NCBI GenBank assembly: GCA_017431345.1 | Contig: JAFRLH010000087.1 | Coordinates: forward strand, 1 to 42,971 | Reading direction: 5' to 3' | DNA length: 42,971 nt | Source of the DNA: Lachnospiraceae bacterium | GTDB taxonomy: Bacteria; Bacillota; Clostridia; Lachnospirales; Lachnospiraceae | Part shown: positions 16,013 through 24,184 of the stretch, in pieces | How positions within the stretch are numbered: the first letter of the stretch is position 1 | Layout of the letters: each line of letters opens with the position of its first letter | Made by a program: the position numbers and the translations under genes | Notes under the pieces: model-generated | Databases searched by the model: none | The model's input: the letters and a program-made list of their open reading frames with translations, nothing else | Told to the model about the DNA's origin: nothing

Positions 16013-16042
16013 AAGAAGGAGACAGGGTCCCCTGTCTCCTTC
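16013..16042. repeat. Perfect long hairpin at the end of the CoA-transferase gene
   Basis: AGAAGGAGACAGGG and its complement form a 14-bp stem with a 2-nt centre, 8 bp beyond the CoA-transferase stop. CAATGA and TCATTG outside it extend the symmetry with a bulge. There is no clear T-tract on either strand, so it may be a REP-type element acting as an mRNA 3' protector and not a plain terminator. The 15835-16049 gap holds nothing else recognisable. Confidence 0.65.
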
Positions 16043-16049
16043 TCACCTT

Positions 16050-17561
16050 TCATTGCTCCACTTCGAACGGGAGCTGATCCAGAATATCCTTCTTCACATC
16101 GATGCCGGGATATACTTCGATCAGCTTCAGTCCCTTCGGCGTCAGCCGGAACACACATCGTTCCGTTACATACAGTACTTTCTGTCCGTTCTTTATGGCC
16201 CGCTTGGCGGAAAAGCTTAAGGAGCGGACTTTTTTTACGAATTTCGGGACAGAACCCTCTTTCTCGATCGTCACGACGCCTTTTTTCTGGGTGACTTCCA
16301 GGCCTTTAACATTGAATGTCATGCAGAAAACGACGGTCGGCGTCTTTGCGGTGATATTCGCGAACCCGCCGATGCCTGCATACGCGCCGTCCGTTCTGTG
16401 GACGTTTACATTTCCTTCACCGTCGACCTCCAGCGCGCCCATGAAGCACACGTCCAGGCCGCCGTTGTTATACAGATCGAACTGGTTCGCCATATCATAG
16501 ACAGACGCCGCGCCGATCATGGCGCCGAACGCTTCGCCGGATACCGGGAAACCGCCGATCCCGCCGGATTCGACTGTCAGCGTGATATTATCGAGCATAC
16601 CGTTCTTCCTGGCGTGGCGGGAGACCATTTCCGGCAGTCCGATCCCGATATTTACAATATCATCTACGCGCAGCACGGACGCCGCTCTTCTGCCGATGAT
16701 GTTGCCGGCGGTATCATTCCGCATATGGCTGACGGAAACGGAATCGATCTTCTCATTCCATTTATTCCAGTCGTCATACGGGATTTCGAAGCTTCCGGTA
16801 AGCGCAGTATAGGCTTCATTGCGCTGTTCCGGCTCGGCAACAACGATCGCGTCGACCAGACAGCCGGGAATGATGGCGTTTCTGGGTCTGGAAGGGGTGT
16901 TGACCAGACGGTCGACTTGCACAATGACTTTTCCGCGGTTCGCCTTGACTGCCTGGCAGATCGACAGCGCATCGCCGGACATGAACATGTCGTCAAAGGA
17001 AACATTTCCCTTGCGGTCGGCCGCGGTCCCCTTGATCAGCGCGACAGTCAGCTTCGGAAGTTTGTAGTACAGGAACTCCTCTCCGTCGACTTCGACATAT
17101 TTTACATACTGGTCATCCGTGGAAAGACGGTTGATCCCGGGGCCTTCATTCCGGGGATCGACATAGATATCCAGTCCCACTTTTGAAAGTGCGCCGGGAA
17201 GTCCGGAGGCCTGCGCTCTGATGGCGTGTGAAATGCAGCCGAGCGGAAGATTATATGCTTCAAAATAATCCTCGAGCACCAGCTTCTTGGTACTGGGCAT
17301 CGCGCCGAAATGGCCGCAGATCAGCCGGTCCACCGCACCTTCGCGGATATAACCCTCCGCGCCGCGGTTCTCGTCCCACACGCCGAAGCCGGCACTGGAA
17401 ACGATGGTCAGGTGCCTGGGTGACTGCATTTTCTGATATCTTCTGTATATCGCTTCGTGAAGCTCTACCGGATTTTCGATGCCGACGAACGAATTGACGC
17501 AGATCACGTCGCTGTCGCGGATCAGGCGGATGGCTTCATCGGAACTCATGATTTCGTACAT
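16050..17561 (-). CDS. Acyl-CoA:acetate/3-ketoacid CoA-transferase (fused alpha-beta, propionate-type)
   Basis: A 503-residue fused CoA-transferase. The N-terminal subunit part shows VICVNSFVGIENPVELHEA and RHLTIVSSAGFG; the C-terminal part has NIGIGLPEMVSRHA and TLTVESGGIGGFPVSG, where Glu331 is the catalytic glutamate that forms the acyl-CoA thioester. It ends with a domain close to that of Pct/YdiF proteins (VKKDILDQLPFEV). It moves CoA between short acyl-CoAs and free acids in fermentation; the acid cannot be told from sequence. A near-perfect promoter lies upstream on the minus strand, and a TetR regulator gene is divergent from it. Confidence 0.9.
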   Translation of the reverse strand: MYEIMSSDEAIRLIRDSDVICVNSFVGIENPVELHEAIYRRYQKMQSPRHLTIVSSAGFGVWDENRGAEGYIREGAVDRLICGHFGAMPSTKKLVLEDYFEAYNLPLGCISHAIRAQASGLPGALSKVGLDIYVDPRNEGPGINRLSTDDQYVKYVEVDGEEFLYYKLPKLTVALIKGTAADRKGNVSFDDMFMSGDALSICQAVKANRGKVIVQVDRLVNTPSRPRNAIIPGCLVDAIVVAEPEQRNEAYTALTGSFEIPYDDWNKWNEKIDSVSVSHMRNDTAGNIIGRRAASVLRVDDIVNIGIGLPEMVSRHARKNGMLDNITLTVESGGIGGFPVSGEAFGAMIGAASVYDMANQFDLYNNGGLDVCFMGALEVDGEGNVNVHRTDGAYAGIGGFANITAKTPTVVFCMTFNVKGLEVTQKKGVVTIEKEGSVPKFVKKVRSLSFSAKRAIKNGQKVLYVTERCVFRLTPKGLKLIEVYPGIDVKKDILDQLPFEVEQ

Positions 17562-17594
17562 AATCAGTACCTCGAAGTAAAGAATAACTATTTA

Positions 17595-17624
17595 ATCATA
17601 GTGGGGAAGGCGGCAGGTTGTCAA
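17595..17624 (-). promoter_or_regulatory. Promoter of the CoA-transferase gene
   Basis: On the minus strand TTGACA (17619-17624) and TATGAT (17595-17600) are separated by 18 bp, 34 bp before the start codon. Confidence 0.75.
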
Positions 17625-17727
17625 GAAGGATTTCAGCAATTTGCGGAGAATCATTAACATCAATGCACTTTTTCTGCCGGCTGCTGATACGCATGAATTT
17701 CTGATGACCGAGAGCAGTCATATCTGC

Positions 17728-17756
17728 TTGACAGTAAAATGCTGCTCCGCTATAAT
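17728..17756 (+). promoter_or_regulatory. Consensus sigma-70-type promoter of the TetR gene
   Basis: TTGACA (17728-17733) and TATAAT (17751-17756) with a 17-bp spacer, exactly the consensus. The palindrome TAACTAAGTTA follows immediately at the probable start site. Confidence 0.88.
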
Positions 17757-17758
17757 GA

Positions 17759-17782
17759 TAACTAAGTTAGCAAACAAAGTTA
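17759..17782. promoter_or_regulatory. Candidate TetR operator
   Basis: TAACT-A-AGTTA (17759-17769) is a perfect palindrome, and a further AAGTTA half-site lies at 17777-17782. It covers the expected transcription start of the regulator gene, the usual place for self-repression by a TetR protein. Not tested. Confidence 0.5.
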
Positions 17783-17802
17783 CGCATGGAGGATCGTCCA
17801 TT

Positions 17803-18420
17803 TTGGCACACGGAACGTACAATGATACGCATCAGAGGATCCTGGAAAGCGGGATGAAGATGTTTCTGAAAAGGGGTTTTGAACGCACCAATCTGCGGGA
17901 TCTGTGCGCGGATGCCGGGATCACCACCGGTTCCTTTTACCGACATTTCGAAAGTAAGGAAGACATCTTCGCGCACTTTGTGCAGCCGGCTGTCGATGAG
18001 ATCAGGAAAGACTTTGCAGATGCGGAACCGGTCTGCCGGGAAGCGGTGGAAACGGGAGAGATCCGGAAGCTCTGGATGATCATGGATGCCGACAGGCTTC
18101 TCGATTATATCTACCGGAACTTTGATGCCCTGAAGCTCCTTCTGAAAGGTTCGGACGGAACGCCTTACAGCGATTTCCTGAATGACGTGGTCAGCAGGGA
18201 GGCCGATATTTCGCTCCGATCTCTCCGCCTGGCGAAAGAGCGGGGATTTATTGCGGCGGAGATTCCTTCGGAGCAGGAGATGCATCTGATCTGCCATGCG
18301 TATATCTCCAGTGTCTTCGAGTCTGTGCTGCATGATTTCAGCCGGGAGGAAATGGAGAGATACATTCATACCATCGTGAAATTCTTTACAGCCGGTTCCT
18401 ATCAGGTGCTCGGTCTGTAA
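17803..18420 (+). CDS. TetR/AcrR-family transcriptional regulator
   Basis: The N-terminal helix-turn-helix (about residues 9-56) reads RILESGMKMFLKRGFERTNL then AGITTGSFYRHFESKEDIFA, the classic TetR pattern. The remaining 150 residues form the usual variable helical ligand and dimer domain. The reading frame continues upstream, but I place the start at TTG 17803: GGAGG lies 10 bp before it, and the promoter at 17728-17756 would otherwise fall inside the gene. The only ATG nearby (17786) is out of frame. That gives 205 residues, normal for the family. It is divergent from the CoA-transferase gene, which it may control together with itself through the palindrome at the start site. Confidence 0.88.
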   Translation: MAHGTYNDTHQRILESGMKMFLKRGFERTNLRDLCADAGITTGSFYRHFESKEDIFAHFVQPAVDEIRKDFADAEPVCREAVETGEIRKLWMIMDADRLLDYIYRNFDALKLLLKGSDGTPYSDFLNDVVSREADISLRSLRLAKERGFIAAEIPSEQEMHLICHAYISSVFESVLHDFSREEMERYIHTIVKFFTAGSYQVLGL

Positions 18421-18430
18421 GGATTCCTTT

Positions 18431-18455
18431 GCCTCGCGAAAGTGAGGCTGTTTTT
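18431..18455 (+). terminator. Intrinsic terminator after the TetR gene
   Basis: GCCTC and GAGGC pair around GCGAAAGT, followed by TGTTTTT. It lies 10 bp beyond the regulator stop and separates it from the feo operon. Confidence 0.7.
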
Positions 18456-18500
18456 CAGGACAATGGTTAGATAAAACTAATAACTATAAGGAGAGACAAA

Positions 18501-18680
18501 ATGATTGCCTGGATCGGAGAAAATATTGCCTCCATCATCCTTCTGCTGGTGGTGGCAGCGATCGTCTTTTTCCTGATAAGAAGCAAGATCAAAGAACGAA
18601 GAAACGGGGCATGCGGCTGTGGCTGCGGCTGTGCAGGCTGCAGCGGCTGCGCAGCCCGTAAGAAGGGAGAAAATCTATGA
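18501..18680 (+). CDS. FeoB-associated Cys-rich membrane protein
   Basis: A 59-residue protein: one transmembrane helix (about residues 8-26, IASIILLLVVAAIVFFLI), a basic stretch, then ACGCGCGCAGCSGCAARKK with five Cys among small residues. This is the layout of the small Cys-rich proteins coded beside FeoB in many Bacillota. It is thought to help ferrous iron uptake, but its mechanism is not established. An AAGGAGAG site precedes the ATG, and the stop overlaps the start of feoA (ATGA), so it leads the operon. TTAG-ATAAAA-CTAA at 18470-18484, just upstream, is a possible metal-regulator site, with weak support. Confidence 0.88.
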   Translation: MIAWIGENIASIILLLVVAAIVFFLIRSKIKERRNGACGCGCGCAGCSGCAARKKGENL

Positions 18681-18898
18681 AGCTTACGGAAACCAGACCG
18701 GATCAGTACGGCGTGATCCGGAAGATCGGCGGGGACGCGCATTTTATGAACCGCATCACCGCCATCGGCGTTACGGAAGGAACCGCGTTCCAGACCGTCC
18801 GCAATGACAGAAAGATGCCTGTGCTGGTGTATCTGCGGGAGACGCTGATCGCAGTCAACCGCGCAGATGCGGAAAGAATCGAGGTGGAGACAGAATGA
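18677..18898 (+). CDS. feoA: Ferrous iron transport protein A
   Basis: A 73-residue SH3-like protein. The FeoA pattern is clear in the turn INRITAIGVTEGTAFQTVR-like region (here NRITAIGVTEGTAFQTVR) and in the ending LRETLIAVNRADAERIEVE. It binds or tunes the FeoB channel at the cytoplasmic face. Both ends overlap neighbours by 4 bp (ATGA), first with the Cys-rich gene and then with feoB, so the three are translated as one coupled unit. GAAGGGAG lies upstream inside the preceding gene. Confidence 0.93.
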   Translation: MKLTETRPDQYGVIRKIGGDAHFMNRITAIGVTEGTAFQTVRNDRKMPVLVYLRETLIAVNRADAERIEVETE

Positions 18899-20757
18899 AG
18901 AACAGGATCGCCCTTCTGGGCCAGCCGAACTCCGGCAAGTCGACCGTATTTAATGCGCTGACCGGCTCCAGACAGCATGTCGGGAACTGGCCCGGAAAGA
19001 CAGTAGAGAAAAGCGACGGCTATTATATTTACAACGGGACACGGTACACCGTGACAGACCTGCCCGGCAGCTATGGCCTCTCCGGCAATTCGGATGAGGA
19101 AGTCATCACTTCGGATTTCATTAAAAGCGGGCAGGCAGATCTGGTCTGCATCCTGGTGGATGCGTCGCAGCTCGAGAGAAGTATGTATATGGCGGCGGAG
19201 TTCGCGGCGCTTAATAAGCCGGCCGTTCTGCTGCTGAATATGATGGACGTCGCGAAGGCGCAGAAAAAGGAGATCGATCACAAGCTGCTTGAACGGCGGC
19301 TGGGCATTCCCGTACTGCCTTTTACGGCAGCGGACAGCAGGGGGTATGACGAACTGAAGAATCTCCTTGCAAGGGAACTGGAGCATCCCCACAAGCTGGC
19401 TTCCGTCCCGGAACTGCCGGTGTCAGGCAGCGCGTCTTCCGATAAGGTGCAGGCGGAGAGCGAAGCGAAATACCGGTGGATCGGGGAGATGCTCGCGGAT
19501 GTGACGCATTCCGGACAGAAACATTTTGAGCTCAGCAAGCGTGACAGGAGGCTCTTAAGCCCTGTTCTTGGAAAAGTCCTCTGCTTCGGAACGGTCCTCG
19601 TGGGTTTTCTGGCAGCCATGATCATCTGCCTCCCGCTGATGGGCCTCGGCTCCATGATCCCGCAGCTGCTGAACAAGCCTATCGCCGATCTGCTGACTTC
19701 CTGGCATGTCCATCCCTGGCTGGTCTCCATCTTCAGTATTATTCTTCCTAATACCGTGTATTTCTGCATTGCGATGTCCGGTTTTGTATTCGGCGTCAAT
19801 CTGGTGTTCGGCTATCTGGAGGAGATCGGGTTCCTGGCGAGAGCGGCATATCAGTTCGACAGCCTGCTGTCCGGCCTCGGCCTGCAGGGAAAAGCTATCT
19901 GCCCGATCCTGATGGGCTTCGGCTGCACGATCGGCGGTACCTGCGGCACGCGTGTCATGGACAACTGGGGACAGCGGATGCTGACGATGGCTGTCGTGTG
20001 GGCAGTGCCCTGCGCGTCCATCTGGACGATCATCCCCGTGATCAGTTCCATGTTCTTCACGCCCGTACAGACAATGCTGATCATTCTCGGGATCCTGCTG
20101 TATGTCATCGTTCTGATGACGGTCGTATCCAGGGTGTTCAGCTGGAAGCTGGTCTCGGAGAATGCGCGCAGCGGCATGATCATGGAACTGCCGCCATACC
20201 ATAAACCGCACTGGAAGCACATTGCGAAGGAAGCGCTTATGAAGGCGTGGGATATCTTCAGGCGGGCGCTCCGGACGGTCACACTGATTTCCCTGCTGTT
20301 CTGGGTCTTCTCCTACAGCGGCAGCGGCAATGTGGCAGACAGCCTTCTTTATAAAGTCGGCACTGCGATCGAACCGGTGACCAGGATCTTCGGCCTGGGC
20401 TGGAGGACCTTCATGGGATTCATCAGTTCGGCGTTTGCCAAGGAAGCCGTTCTGGGCGTGCTGAACGCGGCTTTTGTCGGAAACGGTACGGTGCTCGACG
20501 CGACATTCCGCTCCGCGTTTAATGTGACGACAGATAATGCCGTGCTTAGCCAGGCGATGACGGATGTCGTCAGCAAAGCCGAGGCGTTGGCTTTCATGTG
20601 TGCCTGCACGTTCAATATTCCCTGTGTTATGGCGCTCAGCACGACCTACAGAGAGTCTCACTCCCTGAAATGGACAGCCAGGATCGCGGCTTTTTATGTG
20701 TGCGGCGCGCTGATCCTTGCCTGCATTGTGTATCATATCGCGGCACTGTTCCTGTGA
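18895..20757 (+). CDS. feoB: Ferrous iron transporter FeoB with variant pore motif
   Basis: FeoB imports Fe(II) using an N-terminal G-protein domain and a membrane pore. G1 is GQPNSGKST (residues 9-17; most FeoB have GNPN), followed by GNWPGKTVEK, the G3-like DLPGSYGLSG and the G4-like LLNMMD. About eight hydrophobic segments follow from residue 225. The second pore motif CTFNIPCVMA is normal, but the first, usually GCNVPA, reads GCTIGGTCGTR (Cys344 on). This replaces the Asn-Val-Pro-Ala element while keeping the Cys. The length of 620 residues is at the short end of the family. A terminator follows 23 bp after the stop. Confidence 0.93.
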   Translation: MKNRIALLGQPNSGKSTVFNALTGSRQHVGNWPGKTVEKSDGYYIYNGTRYTVTDLPGSYGLSGNSDEEVITSDFIKSGQADLVCILVDASQLERSMYMAAEFAALNKPAVLLLNMMDVAKAQKKEIDHKLLERRLGIPVLPFTAADSRGYDELKNLLARELEHPHKLASVPELPVSGSASSDKVQAESEAKYRWIGEMLADVTHSGQKHFELSKRDRRLLSPVLGKVLCFGTVLVGFLAAMIICLPLMGLGSMIPQLLNKPIADLLTSWHVHPWLVSIFSIILPNTVYFCIAMSGFVFGVNLVFGYLEEIGFLARAAYQFDSLLSGLGLQGKAICPILMGFGCTIGGTCGTRVMDNWGQRMLTMAVVWAVPCASIWTIIPVISSMFFTPVQTMLIILGILLYVIVLMTVVSRVFSWKLVSENARSGMIMELPPYHKPHWKHIAKEALMKAWDIFRRALRTVTLISLLFWVFSYSGSGNVADSLLYKVGTAIEPVTRIFGLGWRTFMGFISSAFAKEAVLGVLNAAFVGNGTVLDATFRSAFNVTTDNAVLSQAMTDVVSKAEALAFMCACTFNIPCVMALSTTYRESHSLKWTARIAAFYVCGALILACIVYHIAALFL

Positions 20758-20779
20758 TAATAAGAACAAACATACAAAA

Positions 20780-20822
20780 AGGGCTGCCCCGTTCCCCTAA
20801 AAAGGAAGGGAGCAGCCTTTTC
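20780..20822 (+). terminator. Intrinsic terminator of the feo operon
   Basis: GGCTGC pairs with GCAGCC, continued inward by C-rich and G-rich arms around CTAAAAAGG, and followed by TTTTC. Confidence 0.8.
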
Positions 20823-20921
20823 AGAAACCGGGGCCGGCACACTCTTTTAAAAGTACAACGGACTGCAGTCTGCAGACTCTGAATCTGCTGGAAATCTATG
20901 TAAAATCTCATCCATGTTTCG

Positions 20922-20950
20922 TTGCGGGCAGACAGTAATTTTGCTATAAT
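20922..20950 (+). promoter_or_regulatory. Promoter of the small membrane protein gene
   Basis: TATAAT (20945-20950) is preceded 17 bp upstream by TTGCGG (20922-20927). It lies 32 bp before the ATG at 20982. Confidence 0.6.
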
Positions 20951-20981
20951 CAAACCAAAATCAGAAGCAGGAGGGGATATA

Positions 20982-21395
20982 ATGGAAAGTCTTATTGTCG
21001 TCATGATAGTCCTGGCTTTGGTCCTGATGAATTCGTCAAAGAAAAATAAAAAGAAAAACGATACCCCGGTGCCGAACAAGCCCAGGGAAGGAAAGACTGC
21101 CCGGCCGAACCGGCCGCAGCCTGTCCGGCCGAATGCCGCCGGCGCTGCCAGAAATGTAACGGACCGGGCGAAAAAGGCTGCGTCGGGCTGGGCGAAACAG
21201 CTTTATGAAGCGGACGCGGATAAGCACCTGCATTACGATCAGAACAGCCTGGATTACTGCGACAGCGATGTGCCAGCGAGCGGCGGCATTTCTTTCCGCG
21301 ATCTGCCTTCAGGCGCGGATGAACTGGCGTATTTGAGGAAATGGAATGCCAACCGCGAAAGACTCCTGGAAAAATCACTGGAGAGCAGGGGATAA
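20982..21395 (+). CDS. Small membrane-anchored hypothetical protein
   Basis: A 137-residue protein of unknown function. It begins with one hydrophobic helix (MESLIVVMIVLALVLM), then a very basic Lys/Pro/Arg-rich stretch (SSKKNKKKND, TARPNRPQPVRPN). The C-terminal half is more ordered and acidic (ADADKHLHYDQNSLDYCDSD, LRKWNANRERLLEKS). This suggests an N-in or N-out anchored protein with a flexible cytoplasmic or surface linker. I chose ATG 20982 and not the longer frame because GGAGGGG sits 7 bp upstream and a promoter lies in the longer version. It is 40 bp before the deaminase gene and may be co-transcribed with it. I recognise no family. Confidence 0.75.
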   Translation: MESLIVVMIVLALVLMNSSKKNKKKNDTPVPNKPREGKTARPNRPQPVRPNAAGAARNVTDRAKKAASGWAKQLYEADADKHLHYDQNSLDYCDSDVPASGGISFRDLPSGADELAYLRKWNANRERLLEKSLESRG

Positions 21396-21435
21396 CGAAA
21401 GAAGCAAGGGAAAGGTATGACTGAAGGAAGTATGA

Positions 21436-22677
21436 ATGAATACCATAGTTAAGAATGGTAAGCTGCTGCTTACCTGTGAAGATCATTTTGAAACCGCTGA
21501 TCAGGATCTTTATATTGCCGGCGACAGGATCGCCGGCATCGGCGCACAGCCGGAAGATTTCACGGCCGATGAAACGATCGATGCCTCCGGCATGCTCATC
21601 ATCCCCGGTCTGATCAATGCCCACACGCATGTCTATATGACCGTCCTGCGCGGTGTGGCGGACGATGTTCCTTTTGAAAAATGGCTTTTTGAAGGCGTGA
21701 TGCCGAAGGAAGAAGCCATGTCCTCGGAAGAAGCATATCAGAGCGCCCGGATCGGCCTGATGGAAATGATCAAATCCGGGACAACATGTTTTAATGACAT
21801 GCAGATGTTCATCGGCCAGGCCTGCAGAGCTGCCGTGGAGCTGGGGATCCGGGGCGTGAGCGGAAGAGGGCTCGCAGGAGATCTCAGCGAACCGGTGCCA
21901 GGCGGCAGCAGAAGGATCAATGAAGCATTTCAGGAAATGCAGGACTTCGGAAAGGAACCGCTTCTTACCTTTGCGCTCGCACCGCACGCACCTTATACCT
22001 GCAGCGAGGATCTTATGAGACGCGTGCCGCAGCTGGCTGCCGAACATGGCCTGCGCCTTCACATCCATCTCTCCGAAAGCAGGAACGAAGTGGAGAATTG
22101 TATAAAGGAACACGGCATGACGCCGATTGCCTGGGCGGATCATTGCGGCTGCTTCGATGTGCCTGCTGTCGCCGCTCACTGTGTGCATGTGACAGAAGAT
22201 GACATCAGGATCCTCGCTGAAAAACATGTGAGCGTGGCGTCCAATCCGGCCAGCAACATGAAGCTGGGCAACGGGTTCGCTCCGATCCCGGAAATGCTTT
22301 CCGCAGGCATCAATGTCTGTCTTGGTACAGACGGCGCAGCCAGCAACAACAGGCTGAACATGTTCCATGAAATGAGTCTGATGGCGCTGATCCATAAAGG
22401 AAACAAGGAAGATCCGGTGAGCGTCAGCGCGGCTGAGACACTGAGAATGGCTACCATAAACGGTGCCAAAGCGCTGGGACTGGACGCCGGAGAGATCGCG
22501 CCCGGAAAACTGGCGGATCTGGTATTCCTGGATCTGTCGGAACCTTCACTGATGCCGTTTAATGAGAATACTGATCCGGCTTCCGCGCTGGTCTATGGCG
22601 CTACCGGAGCAGAGGTCGATTCCGTAATGGTCGGCGGGAAGATGATCCTGCAGGGCAGGAAGTTCGTGAATCATTGA
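21436..22677 (+). CDS. mtaD: Amidohydrolase, S-adenosylhomocysteine / 5'-methylthioadenosine deaminase type
   Basis: A 413-residue amidohydrolase of the SAH/MTA deaminase (MtaD/ATZ-TRZ) group, which removes the 6-amino group of adenine nucleoside-type substrates. The metal site shows AHTH (His63, His65), HIHLSES, AAHCVHV and GTDGAASNN. SNPASNMKLGNGFAPI is the block typical of this group, and the short beta domain is built from both ends (residues 1-55 and the last 50). The gene is preceded by GAAGGAAG. A bidirectional terminator shared with gdhA follows. It may serve S-adenosylmethionine salvage; guanine or cytosine deaminase activity is a less likely alternative. Confidence 0.85.
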   Translation: MNTIVKNGKLLLTCEDHFETADQDLYIAGDRIAGIGAQPEDFTADETIDASGMLIIPGLINAHTHVYMTVLRGVADDVPFEKWLFEGVMPKEEAMSSEEAYQSARIGLMEMIKSGTTCFNDMQMFIGQACRAAVELGIRGVSGRGLAGDLSEPVPGGSRRINEAFQEMQDFGKEPLLTFALAPHAPYTCSEDLMRRVPQLAAEHGLRLHIHLSESRNEVENCIKEHGMTPIAWADHCGCFDVPAVAAHCVHVTEDDIRILAEKHVSVASNPASNMKLGNGFAPIPEMLSAGINVCLGTDGAASNNRLNMFHEMSLMALIHKGNKEDPVSVSAAETLRMATINGAKALGLDAGEIAPGKLADLVFLDLSEPSLMPFNENTDPASALVYGATGAEVDSVMVGGKMILQGRKFVNH

Positions 22678-22694
22678 CATACAGCACATAATAT

Positions 22695-22732
22695 AAAAGG
22701 GCGGCGTCACTCCGGAAGCCGCCCTTCTTTTC
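22695..22732. terminator. Bidirectional terminator between mtaD and gdhA
   Basis: AAGGGCGGC (22697-22705) and GCCGCCCTT (22718-22726) form a 9-bp stem, with TTCTTTT on the plus strand and TTTTATAT on the minus strand. It serves both convergent genes. Confidence 0.85.
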
Positions 22733-22756
22733 GCATATCTGTGAACGAACCGGTCA

Positions 22757-24094
22757 TTATACATAACCCTGTTCGCGCATCGCTTTTACAACTCTTCTGA
22801 AGGCAGCGATGTTCGCGCCGTCAACATAATTGCTGCCGAGATCATATTCATCAACAGCGTCGGAAATCTGGGTCCAGATACCGCTCATTATACCCTGGAG
22901 CTGGTTGTCTACGTGCTCAAAGCTGTGTTTGATACGCATGCTGTTCTGCGACATCTCAAGACCTGAGACTGCCACACCGCCGGCATTGCTGGCTTTTCCG
23001 GGCAGGAACAGGATGCCTTTCTTTAACAGATAATCTGTCGCTTCTCTCGTGGTAGGCATATTCGCGCCTTCGACGACAGCCTTGCAGCCGTTCTGCACCA
23101 GGTCGATCGCGTCATTGATCTCCAGCTCATTCTGGATCGCGCAGGGGAAGGCGATATCGCAGGGAACCTCGAAGGATTTTCTGCCGTCCATGTAGGTCGA
23201 TCCGGGCACGCGCTTGGGATAAACGGCAAGACGGGCTCTTTCAACTTCCTTGATCTGCTTGATCATCTCGACATCAATTCCCGAAGGATCATAGATGTAA
23301 CCGTTGGAATCGCTCATTGCCACGACTGTTGCGCCCAGCTGGGTCGCTTTCTGTGCTGCGTAGATAGCAACATTACCGGAACCGGAAATGACGACTTTCA
23401 TGCCGGACAGCCCCATGCCGTGCGTCTTCAGCATTTCCTGGGCCAGATAGCAGACGCCGTAGCCGGTCGCTTCCGTTCTGACGAGGGAGCCGCCCCAGCC
23501 AAGTCCCTTTCCGGTGAGGGTCCCTTCGAACTGGTTGGTCAGTCTCTTATACTGGCCGTACAGATAGCCGATCTCTCTTCCGCCGACACCGATATCGCCG
23601 GCAGGAACGTCCTCATTCGGTCCGATGTATTTATAAAGCTCGGTCATGAAGCTCTGGCAGAACGCCATGACTTCACGGTCAGATTTTCCGTGGGGGTCAA
23701 AGTTCGAGCCGCCCTTGCCGCCGCCCATGGAAAGGCCGGTGAGCGCATTCTTGAAGGTCTGCTCGAACGCGAGGAAGTTCATGCAGCTGCGGTTTACAGT
23801 AGGATGGAAGCGGAGGCCTCCCTTATACGGGCCGAGCGCGGAATTGAACTGCACACGGAAACCGCGCTGGATATGCACTCTGCCGCGGTCGTCTGTCCAC
23901 GGGACCCGGAAGGAAATGGAACGCTCCGGCTCTACCAGTCTTTCAAGAAGCTGACTTGCTTTATATTCTTTTTCATGCTTTTCGATGACAGGCTTTAAGG
24001 AATCCAGGACTTCACGGACTGCCTGGTGGAATTCCGGCTCTGCCGGATTCATATCGATGACCTGCTGCATTACTTTATGTCTGTAGGATGTCAT
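22757..24094 (-). CDS. gdhA: Glutamate dehydrogenase, NADP-type
   Basis: This enzyme interconverts 2-oxoglutarate plus ammonia and glutamate in the cytoplasm. The 445-residue length is that of the hexameric bacterial form. Diagnostic segments are IQRGFRVQFNSALGPYKGGL with the active-site lysine, MGGGKGGSNFDP, NEDVPAGDIGVGGREIGYL with the catalytic Asp, and the dinucleotide fold VVISGSGNVAIYAAQKA. The cofactor call follows from overall likeness to the NADP-type family. A ribosome site GGGGGAGG precedes the ATG. The single gene has its own promoter on the minus strand and shares a terminator with mtaD. Confidence 0.96.
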   Translation of the reverse strand: MTSYRHKVMQQVIDMNPAEPEFHQAVREVLDSLKPVIEKHEKEYKASQLLERLVEPERSISFRVPWTDDRGRVHIQRGFRVQFNSALGPYKGGLRFHPTVNRSCMNFLAFEQTFKNALTGLSMGGGKGGSNFDPHGKSDREVMAFCQSFMTELYKYIGPNEDVPAGDIGVGGREIGYLYGQYKRLTNQFEGTLTGKGLGWGGSLVRTEATGYGVCYLAQEMLKTHGMGLSGMKVVISGSGNVAIYAAQKATQLGATVVAMSDSNGYIYDPSGIDVEMIKQIKEVERARLAVYPKRVPGSTYMDGRKSFEVPCDIAFPCAIQNELEINDAIDLVQNGCKAVVEGANMPTTREATDYLLKKGILFLPGKASNAGGVAVSGLEMSQNSMRIKHSFEHVDNQLQGIMSGIWTQISDAVDEYDLGSNYVDGANIAAFRRVVKAMREQGYV

Positions 24095-24154
24095 TTTTAC
24101 CTCCCCCGCCGCCTTTTCTTACGGCTTTTACGCTTTATTGTGCTGTTGTGCAAA

Positions 24155-24184
24155 AGCATAGCAGAAGAAAACAAAGTTTGTCAA
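24155..24184 (-). promoter_or_regulatory. Promoter of gdhA
   Basis: On the minus strand TTGACA (24179-24184) and TATGCT (24155-24160) with an 18-bp spacer. The 24185-24424 stretch behind it is very AT-rich and carries no gene that I can support. Confidence 0.7.

Noticed and set aside
15916-16158. An 80-codon minus-strand frame
   Set aside because: It overlaps the end of the CoA-transferase in another frame and runs through a palindrome; no ribosome site or motif.
16398-17186. A 262-codon plus-strand frame inside the CoA-transferase gene
   Set aside because: Antisense frame; the CoA-transferase has the catalytic motif and its own promoter.
17641-17802. Longer N-terminus for the TetR regulator
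   Set aside because: A consensus promoter and operator-like palindrome lie inside this part, and it has no likeness to TetR proteins; TTG 17803 has a ribosome site.
18470-18484. Fur or DtxR box before the feo operon
   Set aside because: TTAG-ATAAAA-CTAA is only a 4-bp dyad and does not match known boxes well; mentioned with the gene but not listed as a site.
19555-20769. A 404-codon minus-strand frame
   Set aside because: Shadow of feoB, with a His/Arg/Gln-rich composition typical of antisense frames in GC-rich codons.
20860-20885. Overlapping CTGCAG palindromes after feoB
   Set aside because: Short and explained by chance repetition of one hexamer; no feature nearby depends on it.
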